DNA from: Candidatus Dadabacteria bacterium
Lineage (GTDB): Bacteria > Desulfobacterota_D > UBA1144 > Nemesobacterales > Nemesobacteraceae
DNA length: 64,000 bases
Assembly: GCA_951812735.1 (NCBI GenBank)
Contig: OX638332.1
Coordinates: forward strand, 566,732-630,731
Reading direction: 5' to 3'
Below are positions 1 to 9,633 of the stretch, one piece after another. The position numbers and the translations under genes were made by a program. Each line of letters begins with the position of its first letter. The stretch's first letter is position 1. The notes under the pieces are model-generated. The model was given only the letters and a program-made list of their open reading frames with translations, was not told the DNA's origin and did no database searches.

Positions 1-626
1 CTGAGCAACAGCAAAGCAAATATAAGCGACGGCACCGCCATAACCACGTCGACCGTGCGCCCCATAAGCTGATCGAACCAGCCCCCTTTGACAGCAGCGG
101 CCAAGCCCACGATGGCGCCCATGACAAACGCCAACACGGTAGCGAGCAGGGCCAGCCCGACGCTGTTTCGCGCCCCGTAGATGATCCGGCTGAACATGTC
201 CCTGCCCAGCTGATCCGTGCCGAGCAGCATGGTCTCGCCAGTCGGCGCAAATGCTGGACCGATGATTTCGGCCTGCCCGTAGGGAGCAATAATCGGGGCG
301 AATATTCCGGCGATGGCGTAGGTCCCTATGACAAACAGTCCGAAGCTGGCCGTCAGAGGCGCCGTGCGCATGGCTTCGGAACTTTTCCCGGGCAGCACTA
401 TCACAAGAAATTCCCTGAAGGCGTAAGCGGTGCCGCCGGACATGGCTAGAATCACGGCAATTACGGTCACCGTGCGCAACGCTGACTCGCCGCCTATGAT
501 TCCCATGATGAAAGAGGCGAGCGTGAGGGAGAACAACATCAGGAAAGCCCCGCGTTTCCGCATGTAGGCGGCTAAGCAGGAAGCTCCGATCAACATTGCG
601 TAATAAACGATTACAAACACATTCAT
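1..626 (-). CDS. Peptide/nickel-type ABC transporter permease (DppC-like), C-terminus cut by window edge
   Basis: This is an inner-membrane permease of the DppC/OppC type, the second channel subunit of a peptide-class ABC importer. It reads leftward from ATG at 626 and runs off the window after about 208 codons. The usual DppC landmarks are present: the segment FAPIIAPYG near residues 109-117, LLGTDQLGRDMFSRIIYGAR near 134-153, and the start of the core transmembrane domain. Unusually, about 85 residues precede the normal DppC start and contain roughly three extra hydrophobic segments (about residues 3-20, 27-46 and 53-70). It starts 10 bases after the DppB-like gene, so the two are surely one operon. 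The EAA loop and the C-terminus lie outside the window, as would any ATPase genes. The family is clear; the substrate is unknown. Confidence 0.88.
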   Translation of the reverse strand, partial: MNVFVIVYYAMLIGASCLAAYMRKRGAFLMLFSLTLASFIMGIIGGESALRTVTVIAVILAMSGGTAYAFREFLVIVLPGKSSEAMRTAPLTASFGLFVIGTYAIAGIFAPIIAPYGQAEIIGPAFAPTGETMLLGTDQLGRDMFSRIIYGARNSVGLALLATVLAFVMGAIVGLAAAVKGGWFDQLMGRTVDVVMAVPSLIFALLLL

Positions 627-636
627 AGCACGGTTC

Positions 637-1593
637 TCATTTCGGATGACGCAAACGCGGATTGGTCAGAATAGTTCCCATGTCTGCGGCAAGATTCAGA
701 AGAATGAACGTAGCGGCGAATATCAGACAGCAGGCCTGCACCACCGGAAAATCACGCTTCGTCACGCTGTCCACCAGCAACTGGCCTATACCCGGGTAGA
801 CAAACACCACCTCAACAAGCACCACCCCGGTGACAAGATAGGCAAGATTCAGGGCGACGACATTTATTATCGGCGCCCATGAATTGGGCAGCGCGTGCCT
901 TACAATTATTCTCCATTCCGGAATTCCCTTCAGGCGCGCCATTTCTATATACGGGGAAGCCATCAGGTCAATGATGGCCGCCCGGGTCATGCGCATCATA
1001 TGGGCCACCACCACCAGTATCATGGTCAGCGCGGGGAGGAGCATGCGGTGCAGTTTCTCCGAGAACACCATGTCTTCGTCCAGCTTGGCTATGGAATGAA
1101 AGTATCCTGTATTCACGGCAAGATAAAGAATCAGAATATAACCGAGGAAGAACTCGGGGGATGAAATAAAGGTCAAGGTGGTCACATTGGCCACCCTGTC
1201 AAACACCGAATTTCTGAAGAGTGCCGCCAGAATGCCCAGAATGATCGCCACCGGCACCGCGATGACCGCCGCGTAAAGGGCCAGAAGCAGTGTATTCACG
1301 AACCGCGGTCCGATCGTTTCGGCCACGGGCGTCTGAGTGATCAGGGAGGAGCCGAAATCGCCCGTAACAACTCCCAGGAACCATTCGATGTAACGCACGG
1401 GGACCGGTCGGTCAAGACCCAGCTGCTCGCGCATCGCCGCAACGTTCTGCTCGGTGGCGCCCTGACCAAGCACTGCCTGTGCTACATCTCCCGGTAGCAT
1501 TTCCACCGCGCCGAAAATGATTATCGAAATAACCACCAGAGTCGCCAGACCCAGACCCAGCCGCTTGAGAACAATAACTAGAACATCGCCCAC
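637..1593 (-). CDS. Peptide/nickel-type ABC transporter permease (DppB-like)
   Basis: This is the first permease subunit of the peptide/opine/nickel ABC importer family. The N-terminal membrane segment is followed by the DppB signature (LPGDVA, then AAMREQLGLDRPVPVRY) and, at about residues 215-237, the EAA-type cytoplasmic loop (ARLKGIPEWRIIVRHALPN) that contacts the ATPase. The length of about 318 residues is normal. Two GTG codons compete for the start. The inner one at 1593 has a GGAG Shine-Dalgarno at proper spacing; the outer one at 1599 nearly touches that site, so I chose 1593. The downstream permease follows after 10 bases. The binding-protein gene lies 447 bases upstream, separated by what looks like a decayed gene. 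CGN-rich arginine codons differ from most of the window and suggest transfer. Confidence 0.92.
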   Translation of the reverse strand: MGDVLVIVLKRLGLGLATLVVISIIIFGAVEMLPGDVAQAVLGQGATEQNVAAMREQLGLDRPVPVRYIEWFLGVVTGDFGSSLITQTPVAETIGPRFVNTLLLALYAAVIAVPVAIILGILAALFRNSVFDRVANVTTLTFISSPEFFLGYILILYLAVNTGYFHSIAKLDEDMVFSEKLHRMLLPALTMILVVVAHMMRMTRAAIIDLMASPYIEMARLKGIPEWRIIVRHALPNSWAPIINVVALNLAYLVTGVVLVEVVFVYPGIGQLLVDSVTKRDFPVVQACCLIFAATFILLNLAADMGTILTNPRLRHPK

Positions 1594-1724
1594 GGGCACA
1601 CTCCTTTCATCATTTCCGGAAAGCTGCGGTTGAAACCGCCCGGCCTTTATGATACCACAACAAGGGGCGAGTGAATCACAATTCTTTCATCAGGAGACAC
1701 CCTGTTCCATATTTCCCGCCTGAA

Positions 1725-2007
1725 TTACAAAAGCTGTTTTTCAGGCCAGTCATCATGGGGAAGCGCACCACCGCCTCGGGAGACTCCTGGCATGCGCACC
1801 GCGATATGACCGTGAAGAAAATCAACGCCGCGGGGATGGCAGACCCCATGGAGCAAGATGTAGTCATGCCGCTTGTCAGGGCATCGGGACGCTTTCCCCA
1901 AGCGTCACCGCAAAAAAGAACCCGCCACACCTGAAACCGTTGTCGTAGAGGCGCCCGGCGGCTTCAGGCAAACAAAGCTTCACCGAATCGGAATCTGGAT
2001 ATGACAT
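1725..2007 (-). pseudogene. Possible decayed small gene between the binding protein and permease genes
   Basis: The 1594-2040 gap holds no intact gene. On the minus strand two protein-like stretches lie in different frames: 43 codons from ATG 2007 to a stop at 1876, then about 50 codons ending in a stop at 1725. The second contains HGVCHPRGVDFLHGHIAVR, whose GHxxxR pattern recalls class II aldolase/adducin N-termini, but this is only an impression. A frameshift near 1876-1900 would join the two pieces. It may be a remnant of a metabolic gene once carried in the transporter operon, or chance open frames in GC-rich DNA. I cannot assign a function. Confidence 0.3.
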
Positions 2008-2040
2008 AGGACACGGCCGCCCTTGGGGAAACCGAGACTT

Positions 2041-3651
2041 CTAACGCGCAAACCACCAACGGCTGGTACCTCTCGCGCCGTCAATATGCCAGTTGGGGGC
2101 GAGGTTGGGACCATGACGCACTTTTTTGTTGCGCGCGTAGACAAAATTAGCAAACAGGGGAAGGATCGTGCCGCCATCGTCCCGCGCCAGCTGCTGCATC
2201 TCGCGATACATCTCGGTGCGCTTGGCCTGGTCCAGTTCCGCTTTGGCCAGCAGCAGCAATTCGTTAAAGCGTTTGTTCTGCCAGCGGCTTTCGTTCCAGG
2301 CGGCATCGTCCTTATAGGCCAGGCTGAACATGAGGTCAGGCGTCGGCCGCGCCCCCCACTGTACCAGACAGAAGGGTTTTTTGAGCCATACGTTGGAATA
2401 ATAACCGTCGCTAGGTTCACGTATCACGTTTATACTGATTCCGGCGGCCTTGGCATGCTCGGCGAACAGCACGCACATGTCAACGGCGCCGGAGTAAACG
2501 CTGTCGGCGACCGACAGGTTGACCTTGAGGTTTTCCTGACCGGCCTTCTTGAGCAAGGCTCTGGCCCGGTCCGGATCATACTTGCGCTGCGGAAGATCTG
2601 CCCAGTAGGGCATATTCGGTGAAACATGGACGTCGTTGCCGGGAATCGCCGTGCCGTATGCGATTTTTTTGATTATCTCCTCGCGGTCAATGGCAAGTTT
2701 GAGCGCGGTGCGCACGTTGACGTCGTTAAACGGCGCTGTATCGCAAAACATCGGCATGGTGAGCGCCGAACCGCTGGGCACGTTGTCTATCTCAATGTTC
2801 TTTTTGCGTTGCAGGAGATGCAGAGTTTTCAATTCGAGCTGCGTAATAGCATCCACATCACCGGTGATCAAGGCAACCTCACGGGTGTTGGGATCGTTGA
2901 GCACAATGAGTTCGACTTCATCGAAGTAGGCACCTTCGAGGTGCCAGCCGTCATGGCGCACCAGCTTCGTGTTCACGCCGGGGCGGTGACTGACAATTTT
3001 GTAGGGACCTGCGCCGTCTCCGGACTGCCAGTTAATGGTACCGTCGGGATTGGCCGGCAGCATGGCCAGATGGTAGTCGGTCATCAGCCAAGGCAGGTCT
3101 GCGTTGCCACTGGAGAGTTTGAGGGTTATGGAGTGGGCGTTGTTTTTTACGATTTCCTTGACATCCTTGAGCAACGCCGTCGCGGCCGAAGTGCTCTTTT
3201 CGCCGCGATGGTGATTCAGCGAAGCGATAGCGTCATCCGCGGTAAAGGCTTTGCCACTATGGAAAGAGGCGTGTCTGTTCAGTTCGAAAGTCCACTCGGA
3301 GGCATCGGCCGATGCCGACCACGAAACCGCCATATCCGGACCCAGGTCGTTTGTCGGGGTAATCATTGTCAGATAACTGCGGTAGGTATGCGCGAGCTGG
3401 ATCATGGCAAAGCTCAAATAGGTGCCCGGGTCATGCGTGTCTGAGGTATTGCCGTCATGCACGCCCAGCCTGAAGGTTCCCCCTTTCCTCGGCGAGGCCG
3501 CAAACACTTCCGTATTCCAAAGCGCCGAGGCAGCCGACACAGCGATGCCAGCTGCAACGGCAATCCGGATGAAATCACGGCGACTCAGGCGGCCTTCTCG
3601 CCCGTCGCGTGTCATCTGTTCAAGAATTTCTTTATGGGTAAGATGCTTCAT
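2041..3651 (-). CDS. Tat-exported peptide-type ABC transporter substrate-binding protein (SBP family 5)
   Basis: This periplasmic solute-binding protein of the SBP_bac_5 (DppA/OppA) family has 536 residues. The N-terminus carries a twin-arginine motif, SRRDFI at residues 23-28, then a hydrophobic stretch and a likely AxA cleavage near residue 52, so it should leave the cell folded through the Tat system. The mature part has typical family blocks (AVSWSASADASEWTFELN; FHSGKAFTADDAIASL; FNDVNVRTALKLAIDREEI). It probably feeds the permeases at 637-1593 and 1-626. The start ATG at 3651 has an AGGA-type ribosome site. Peptides, opines or similar amino compounds are plausible ligands; the sequence does not decide. 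A sigma-70-like promoter with a perfect TTGACA lies just upstream. Confidence 0.93.
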   Translation of the reverse strand: MKHLTHKEILEQMTRDGREGRLSRRDFIRIAVAAGIAVSAASALWNTEVFAASPRKGGTFRLGVHDGNTSDTHDPGTYLSFAMIQLAHTYRSYLTMITPTNDLGPDMAVSWSASADASEWTFELNRHASFHSGKAFTADDAIASLNHHRGEKSTSAATALLKDVKEIVKNNAHSITLKLSSGNADLPWLMTDYHLAMLPANPDGTINWQSGDGAGPYKIVSHRPGVNTKLVRHDGWHLEGAYFDEVELIVLNDPNTREVALITGDVDAITQLELKTLHLLQRKKNIEIDNVPSGSALTMPMFCDTAPFNDVNVRTALKLAIDREEIIKKIAYGTAIPGNDVHVSPNMPYWADLPQRKYDPDRARALLKKAGQENLKVNLSVADSVYSGAVDMCVLFAEHAKAAGISINVIREPSDGYYSNVWLKKPFCLVQWGARPTPDLMFSLAYKDDAAWNESRWQNKRFNELLLLAKAELDQAKRTEMYREMQQLARDDGGTILPLFANFVYARNKKVRHGPNLAPNWHIDGARGTSRWWFAR

Positions 3652-3698
3652 AAGCTGTCCTCCGGAGAATAAAGTTAAAAATCACAGTCCTGTTTTCC

Positions 3699-3728
3699 AT
3701 TGTCTTCGATATGTAAACAAAGTGTCAA
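3699..3728 (-). promoter_or_regulatory. Likely sigma-70 promoter of the ABC transporter operon
   Basis: Reading the minus strand, a perfect TTGACA (3728-3723) is followed after 18 bases by GACAAT (3704-3699). Transcription would begin near 3692, about 40 bases before the binding-protein ATG at 3651. This is pattern-based only. Confidence 0.5.
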
Positions 3729-4245
3729 GCTTTTTGTCGGTATGCGCCGGAAAAACGGTCCACTTCTCCTAACAATACTAAAAGCTGAGCGCTCCAAGAA
3801 ATGTTTATACTTTCACAAACCCCCATGGCCTTTTAAAAGCCCCCCCAGCATGAAATGTTTACAGTAATCGAGCTATGTTATTGAGTCTGACTTTCTTTTT
3901 GTTGATATTACACAGACATATAGGGCTGTGGTAAAGTAGAGGCCGTAATACTTGCTGCGAGGGTGATGTGAACAAAGCCAAACCGGACAAACAATGTATC
4001 ATAGAAGCGGGCAGTTCCATTTGTCATTAACATGTCTTAGCCCGCCACAGGTAAAGTGGAGCGAAAATCGTATAAAAGTCATGAATCATATACCATGTAT
4101 GAGAACATTAGCGAGACTTTATTTCAGGAGATTGAACTTGGTCATGATGAAACCAGTTCAAAGACAGGTATCGAAGCAAGGCAGGGTTTCAGACTCATAT
4201 CCACATCACAACAAAACTGTTTCAATACCGGTGCGGGGGTAAGTC
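3729..4245. other. Intergenic region with no convincing gene
   Basis: This stretch separates the divergent ABC binding-protein gene and the prepilin peptidase gene. I see one 20-codon frame at 3968-4030 on the plus strand, starting at GTG with a GAGGG ribosome-site-like sequence, and longer overlapping frames from 4056 that run into the next gene in the wrong frame. The 10-mer GAAATGTTTA occurs twice (near 3800 and 3850). None of this is strong enough to call a gene or a defined site. Confidence 0.4.
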
Positions 4246-5112
4246 TTGGAAAACTGCTTTTCCTTTCTAAACAGCTTTTTTCCCGAAATATGGTTTTTCA
4301 TGCTGGGAGCGGTGCTTGGAAGCTTCGCGAATGTCTGCGTAAGAAGAATTCCGGCGGGGACCTCCGTCATCTTTCCCCGTTCCCGCTGCAACAGCTGTGA
4401 AACCCCTATAAGAGCTTTTCACAATATCCCCGTTTTAAGCTGGGTTTTCCTCAGGGGCAATTGTTCCTACTGCGGAGAGCGTATATCTATCGAATATCCG
4501 ATTGTGGAACTTCTATGCGGAGTGCTGGCGCTTTTTCTCTACAGAGAGTTCGGAGTTTCTCTTGAGCTGTTTTTCTACCTGGCGCTCTGCGTATCGCTTG
4601 TGATTATAACCCTGATAGACATAAGACATCTCATTATTCCTGACATTATAACGCTTCCGGGAATAGCGGCCGGGGTCGCGCTAAACGCGATCAGAACCGA
4701 CTGGGGAGCTGCGTCCGAGGCGGTTTTTTCTCCCGGGCTTTCGAACTATCTGTCCGCAACAGCGGATATCGCGATTTTCAACTCAATAGGGGGAGTACTA
4801 CTTGGAGGAGGAGCTTTCTTACTGATTGCCGCTGTGTATAGAACGGTAAGAAAAAAAGAAGGGATGGGAATGGGGGACGTGAAGCTTGTCGCGATGCTGG
4901 GCGCCTTTTTCGGGATGTGGGGAGTGCTGGTAGTAATATTCCTGAGTTCCATCCTGGGAACCCTGATCGGACTCTCGGTTATAATACTGCGCAGAAAAGA
5001 TCCGGCATCCGCCATCGCCTATGGTCCCTTTCTTTCCTTCTCGGCTGTCTTGTATCTGCTCGGAGACGATCTTTTTTTTCTTGCCGGAGTAAATATCGGG
5101 CCACTTGGATAG
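4246..5112 (+). CDS. pilD: Prepilin peptidase / N-methyltransferase (type IV leader peptidase)
   Basis: This membrane aspartyl protease trims and N-methylates type IV pilins and type II secretion pseudopilins. The N-terminal cytoplasmic domain has the paired zinc cysteines, C48xxC51 and C73xxC76. The catalytic aspartates lie in LIDIRHLIIPD (D125) and GMGDVKL (D211). Several membrane helices and 288 residues fit the family. An insert of about 30 residues (about 150-180) lies between the two catalytic motifs. The start is uncertain: TTG 4246 has a GGGGG stretch upstream, and the first in-frame ATG (about 4300) would cut into the first helix. No pilin or secretion genes lie nearby, so its substrates are encoded elsewhere. 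The next gene begins 4 bases after the stop. Confidence 0.93.
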   Translation: MENCFSFLNSFFPEIWFFMLGAVLGSFANVCVRRIPAGTSVIFPRSRCNSCETPIRAFHNIPVLSWVFLRGNCSYCGERISIEYPIVELLCGVLALFLYREFGVSLELFFYLALCVSLVIITLIDIRHLIIPDIITLPGIAAGVALNAIRTDWGAASEAVFSPGLSNYLSATADIAIFNSIGGVLLGGGAFLLIAAVYRTVRKKEGMGMGDVKLVAMLGAFFGMWGVLVVIFLSSILGTLIGLSVIILRRKDPASAIAYGPFLSFSAVLYLLGDDLFFLAGVNIGPLG

Positions 5113-5116
5113 AACC

Positions 5117-5932
5117 ATGAACAGGATAATTAAAAACCTTTTTCTTCTGATCATCATAGTTATCGCGGCTAAGTTTTTGCTTACAGCCTTCGGGAAAGAT
5201 ATCTCTGCCGGATACCAGGAGAAAATAGTCCTTGGGAACTGGACGGAACAGAGCATCGAAACCCTTATAGAACATGCCGGATCAAAAAGTGGTCCTAGTG
5301 CCAAAATAGAATTTTTATCGGAGAGTTTTCTTGAGACTCCCTACGCGGGAAACACCCTGGGGGGAGCTAGCGACGAGACAGAGCAACTTACCGTGGATCT
5401 CTCGGGACTCGACTGTTTTACCTATATCGACTATGTGGAATCGCTCAGGCTGTCGGGGGGCTTCGCAGAGTTCAAAGAAAAGCTTGCGAAGATCAGATAC
5501 AAACACGGTGCTGTGCTGTGGGATAAAAGGAGGCATTTTTTCTCCGACTGGGTAAGCGGAGACAGTAAAAACGCGCATGACGTCACCAGAGAAATCGGGG
5601 GCAGCGCCACGGAGACAGCGACCAAGGAGTTAAACAGAAAAACAGACGGCTCCCTCTGGCTTCCGGGTCTTGCTACAGTAAAGAGGAAGGTAAGCTACAT
5701 TCCGTCTCAGAAAATCAGTCCCCGGATACTTCAAGGTATAGAAACCGGAGACTACCTAGGGATCTACTCCGATAGAGAGGGTCTTGACGTCTCTCACACG
5801 GGAATCGCCGTGAGAAAGGACGGCGTGGTTTATCTGCGACACGCTTCCACGGTACACAGGAAAGTACTGGACGAAGAGCTTGCCGCTTACATGAAGAACA
5901 AGCCCGGACTTTTGGTATACAGGGTAAAGTAG
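5117..5932 (+). CDS. DUF1460 family, N-acetylmuramoyl-L-alanine amidase-like protein
   Basis: The protein has an N-terminal hydrophobic segment (residues 4-23) that acts as a signal peptide or anchor, followed by a DUF1460 domain of the NlpC/P60-like cysteine hydrolase superfamily. The likely nucleophile is Cys100 in SGLDCFTYIDYVESL; the conserved histidines lie in VSHTGIAVR (His227) and YLRHAST (His242). Family members with known activity cut cell-wall peptides or amides, so a periplasmic peptidoglycan role is likely but unproven. I chose ATG 5117 over TTG 5105 because the latter overlaps the pilD stop. It is probably co-transcribed with pilD. A short hairpin (5959-5972) follows the gene. 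Confidence 0.85.
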   Translation: MNRIIKNLFLLIIIVIAAKFLLTAFGKDISAGYQEKIVLGNWTEQSIETLIEHAGSKSGPSAKIEFLSESFLETPYAGNTLGGASDETEQLTVDLSGLDCFTYIDYVESLRLSGGFAEFKEKLAKIRYKHGAVLWDKRRHFFSDWVSGDSKNAHDVTREIGGSATETATKELNRKTDGSLWLPGLATVKRKVSYIPSQKISPRILQGIETGDYLGIYSDREGLDVSHTGIAVRKDGVVYLRHASTVHRKVLDEELAAYMKNKPGLLVYRVK

Positions 5933-5958
5933 CCAATTATGTGGTAGAATCAGAACTG

Positions 5959-5972
5959 CCCCCGGACGGGGG
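5959..5972. other. Short GC-rich hairpin between two genes
   Basis: Five C and five G bases flank a four-base loop between the DUF1460 gene and the next gene. No run of T follows, so it is not a normal intrinsic terminator. It may be a weak stop, an mRNA end stabiliser or chance. Confidence 0.3.
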
Positions 5973-5999
5973 ATTATCGCAATCGAAGGAGGCGGATTA

Positions 6000-6416
6000 A
6001 TGTCTTTAGACGTAAAAGAACTCACGCTATGTCTTAAGGAAGTGCAGAAGGCGCAGAAATCTCTTGACAATCTTCTTGACTTCGTAGACTTGATGAAAAA
6101 CGTAAAAGAATCTTTTCCGGGAGATGTCGCAACTCCGGCCGAGAAAGTCAAGGAAATTTCAAGCACCGTGGCGCCTCACATAAAGGAAATAAAGGCCATT
6201 TTTGACGGGGAACTTAACAAGCTTCCGATAAACGACGAAGAAGTTTCTGACGCCGCGAAAAAACTGGTTCTTTATCACGGAGACCACATGCAGGTTCTTA
6301 TCTGGGCAGAACAGCAGAAAGCAAACCACGAACCGGACTCCTACTGGTGGAGATACTGGGACGGCGTAACGGGAAACGTAAAAGAGGACATGGCGGAGCA
6401 TCAAAAACAGCTCTGA
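6000..6416 (+). CDS. Unrecognised small helical cytoplasmic protein
   Basis: I do not recognise the family. The 138-residue product is acidic-to-neutral with no signal peptide or membrane segment. It looks mostly alpha-helical: an N-terminal heptad-like part (KELTLCLKEVQKAQKSL), a middle helix pair, and a C-terminal part rich in aromatic and charged residues with HGDHMQVLIWAEQQKANH and SYWWRYWDG. The start ATG at 6000 has a clear GGAGG site 8 bases upstream, and codon use matches the neighbouring core genes, so the gene is very likely real. It lies 93 bases before obgE on the same strand. Clustered His/Asp/Glu (HGDH, NHEPD) could bind metal, but that is speculation. Confidence 0.75.
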   Translation: MSLDVKELTLCLKEVQKAQKSLDNLLDFVDLMKNVKESFPGDVATPAEKVKEISSTVAPHIKEIKAIFDGELNKLPINDEEVSDAAKKLVLYHGDHMQVLIWAEQQKANHEPDSYWWRYWDGVTGNVKEDMAEHQKQL

Positions 6417-6488
6417 GGCTTCGCCCCGGACACGGTCGTCCGAGAAACCGTCTGGCCATCCCCCAAGCTGAAGCCCTCCGCGAAATGA

Positions 6489-7929
<1,441 letters not shown>

Positions 7930-7941
7930 AAGAAACAGTCC

Positions 7942-9078
7942 TCAGCTTCGTACGGAATCAACAGCATAACGAATCTCTTCGAGCACTTGCTCATCGGTTT
8001 CGGCCTCAAGGAGGCACTCAAGCTCAGCCAGGCAACCCTCTCCCCCAAGTCTCCAAAGCGCCCAGACCGCGTGAGCCCTTATTATCGGCTCATCATCACC
8101 CAGAAGTGCCTTTACGTATTCTATATACTCCTTATTTCCCGAATTTCCAACAGCCACAAGCACATTTCTCATAAAGCCCCTGCGCTTGGCCCTCTTAACA
8201 GGACTCTTCCTGAAGACCTCCCGAAAACCATCTCCGTCAAGGTCCATAAGCCATTTGAAATCGGGGCTGAGCAGTTTCTCGCGCGGCCTGAAATTCTTTT
8301 TCAGAGTAAAAAGGGCCTCGCGGTTCCACGGGCAGACATCCTGACACACGTCACACCCGAAAACATTGTTTTCCACCCCTTCCCTGAGTTCAACCGGAAT
8401 TTTCCCCTTAAGCTCTATAGTAAGGTAAGAAATGCATTTCCTGGCGTCAAGCACATAGGGTTCCACTATGGCATCAGTGGGACATGCATCTATGCATCTG
8501 GTGCAGGTACCGCAACGATCCTCGACCGCTGAGTCGTAGTCAAGCTCAATATCGGTTATCACCTCCCCCAGAAAAAGCCAGGAACCGACCCGCTGGTTGA
8601 TAAGACAGGTGTTTTTGCCTACCCACCCCACTCCCGAGCGGCCCGCGTGCACTTTTTCCAGAACCGGTCCCGTATCAACGTAAGCCCGAACACAGGCTCC
8701 TTCGGGGCAAAGACCAGTTAGATAGTCGGCCAGCTCACCGAGCATCTTTCCCATTACGTCGTGGTAATCATCTCCCCAAGCGTACCTCGATATCCAGCCG
8801 CCGCCTGAAGCTTCTGTTGAGCGTGGGTTCTCCGTGTTGTAGTTAACGGCGCAGGATACAATCGACCTGGCACCAGGAAGAACTCTCTCCACTTCTTTTC
8901 TCTTCGAAAGTCCCCTCTCAAGATAGTTCATCTCTCCCGCGTAACCCCGCCCGAGCCATTGCTCAAACAGGTCCGCCTCCCCGTAATGGCTCTCGGCCGG
9001 ACTTATTCCCACAAGGTCAAAACCCAGGGAAAGCGCCTGATTCTTTATAAGCACCGAGAGTCGGGTGGCTTCGTTCAT
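7942..9078 (-). CDS. queG: Epoxyqueuosine reductase QueG
   Basis: QueG carries out the last step of queuosine synthesis, reducing epoxyqueuosine in the tRNA wobble position with cobalamin and two 4Fe-4S clusters. Eight cluster cysteines are visible: C189, C192, C195, C199 (CGTCTRCIDACP), C215, and C242, C245, C249 (CDVCQDVCP). The catalytic Asp is in AYVDTGPVLE (D135). A C-terminal HEAT-like repeat (about 310-375; GDDEPIIRAHAVWALWRLGG) is the usual tRNA-binding extension. Length 378 is normal. It follows the KdsC-like gene by 12 bases and precedes the NTF2-like gene by 12, forming a three-gene unit. Confidence 0.96.
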   Translation of the reverse strand: MNEATRLSVLIKNQALSLGFDLVGISPAESHYGEADLFEQWLGRGYAGEMNYLERGLSKRKEVERVLPGARSIVSCAVNYNTENPRSTEASGGGWISRYAWGDDYHDVMGKMLGELADYLTGLCPEGACVRAYVDTGPVLEKVHAGRSGVGWVGKNTCLINQRVGSWLFLGEVITDIELDYDSAVEDRCGTCTRCIDACPTDAIVEPYVLDARKCISYLTIELKGKIPVELREGVENNVFGCDVCQDVCPWNREALFTLKKNFRPREKLLSPDFKWLMDLDGDGFREVFRKSPVKRAKRRGFMRNVLVAVGNSGNKEYIEYVKALLGDDEPIIRAHAVWALWRLGGEGCLAELECLLEAETDEQVLEEIRYAVDSVRS

Positions 9079-9090
9079 CAGAATCGATTT

Positions 9091-9543
9091 TTAACCTCCG
9101 CTCTTTGAGTTTACAATCAAGTTTCCAAGCTCCGTGAAAACCGTTTCTCCGTCAAAATTCGATACGTAACTCGACACCATCCTGAGGTCAAGCGGAGCGG
9201 AACAGGGCGCAGCGGAAAAAACCCCGGAAAGGAAAAAATCAATGTCGGAGATATCAGAGCCGAGCAACACGCAATCTTTTCTTACAACCTTTTCCCGAAC
9301 GTAACCGTGGTCATCAGTGACACGGTGACCGTTTTTTTCGATCAAGTTCCCAAACCCGCTTGTCGAGGCGAAATCTCCGCCCCTGAAATCGTAAAAGACG
9401 ACCTCGACGCCCAGTGAATGAAACTCCTGAAGAAGTTCGGACAAAGATAAGTTCTCAGGAATCCTGAGGTCGCCGCTTGATTGAGAAGCAAAGACCCCAA
9501 CGTTAACCAGAAGACAGGTGGCCCCGCGAAACCTCTCCTCCAT
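9091..9543 (-). CDS. KdsC-like HAD protein lacking the catalytic aspartates
   Basis: The 150-residue protein aligns by eye with KdsC (3-deoxy-D-manno-octulosonate 8-phosphate phosphatase) along its full length. The C-terminal block KDCVLLGSDISDIDFF, then CSAPLDLRMVSSYVSNFDGE and VFTELGNLIV, matches the KdsC pattern of GDDxxD, ADYVT and AVREVCDLIL. The N-terminal HAD motif, normally LDVDGVLTDG, reads LVNVGVFASQ, so both catalytic aspartates are replaced by valine (V13, V15); GDD has become GSD (95-97). Phosphatase activity is therefore unlikely. I chose ATG 9543, which has AGGA at good spacing, over TTG 9588, which has none. The gene is intact, and the fold assignment is inference. A structural or regulatory role is possible. 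Confidence 0.7.
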   Translation of the reverse strand: MEERFRGATCLLVNVGVFASQSSGDLRIPENLSLSELLQEFHSLGVEVVFYDFRGGDFASTSGFGNLIEKNGHRVTDDHGYVREKVVRKDCVLLGSDISDIDFFLSGVFSAAPCSAPLDLRMVSSYVSNFDGETVFTELGNLIVNSKSGG

Positions 9544-9633
9544 ATCTGTCCTGATCTTTGTCAAAACATCCCTGCGGCGTTTTTGCAATTTATTCTAACT
9601 CCCGGAACTCGCTCAAGTATACTTCTTAAGATA

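Noticed and set aside
2626..3444. 272-codon plus-strand frame opposite the binding protein gene
   Set aside because: It is the antisense shadow of a gene with a clear signal peptide and family motifs.
4056..4400. Plus-strand frame overlapping the start of pilD
   Set aside because: It ends well inside pilD in another frame and resembles no family. The pilD frame has clear motifs.
9481..9633. N-terminal extension of the rhomboid frame
   Set aside because: It would overlap the divergent KdsC-like gene and adds no family-like sequence; ATG 9634 is the normal start.
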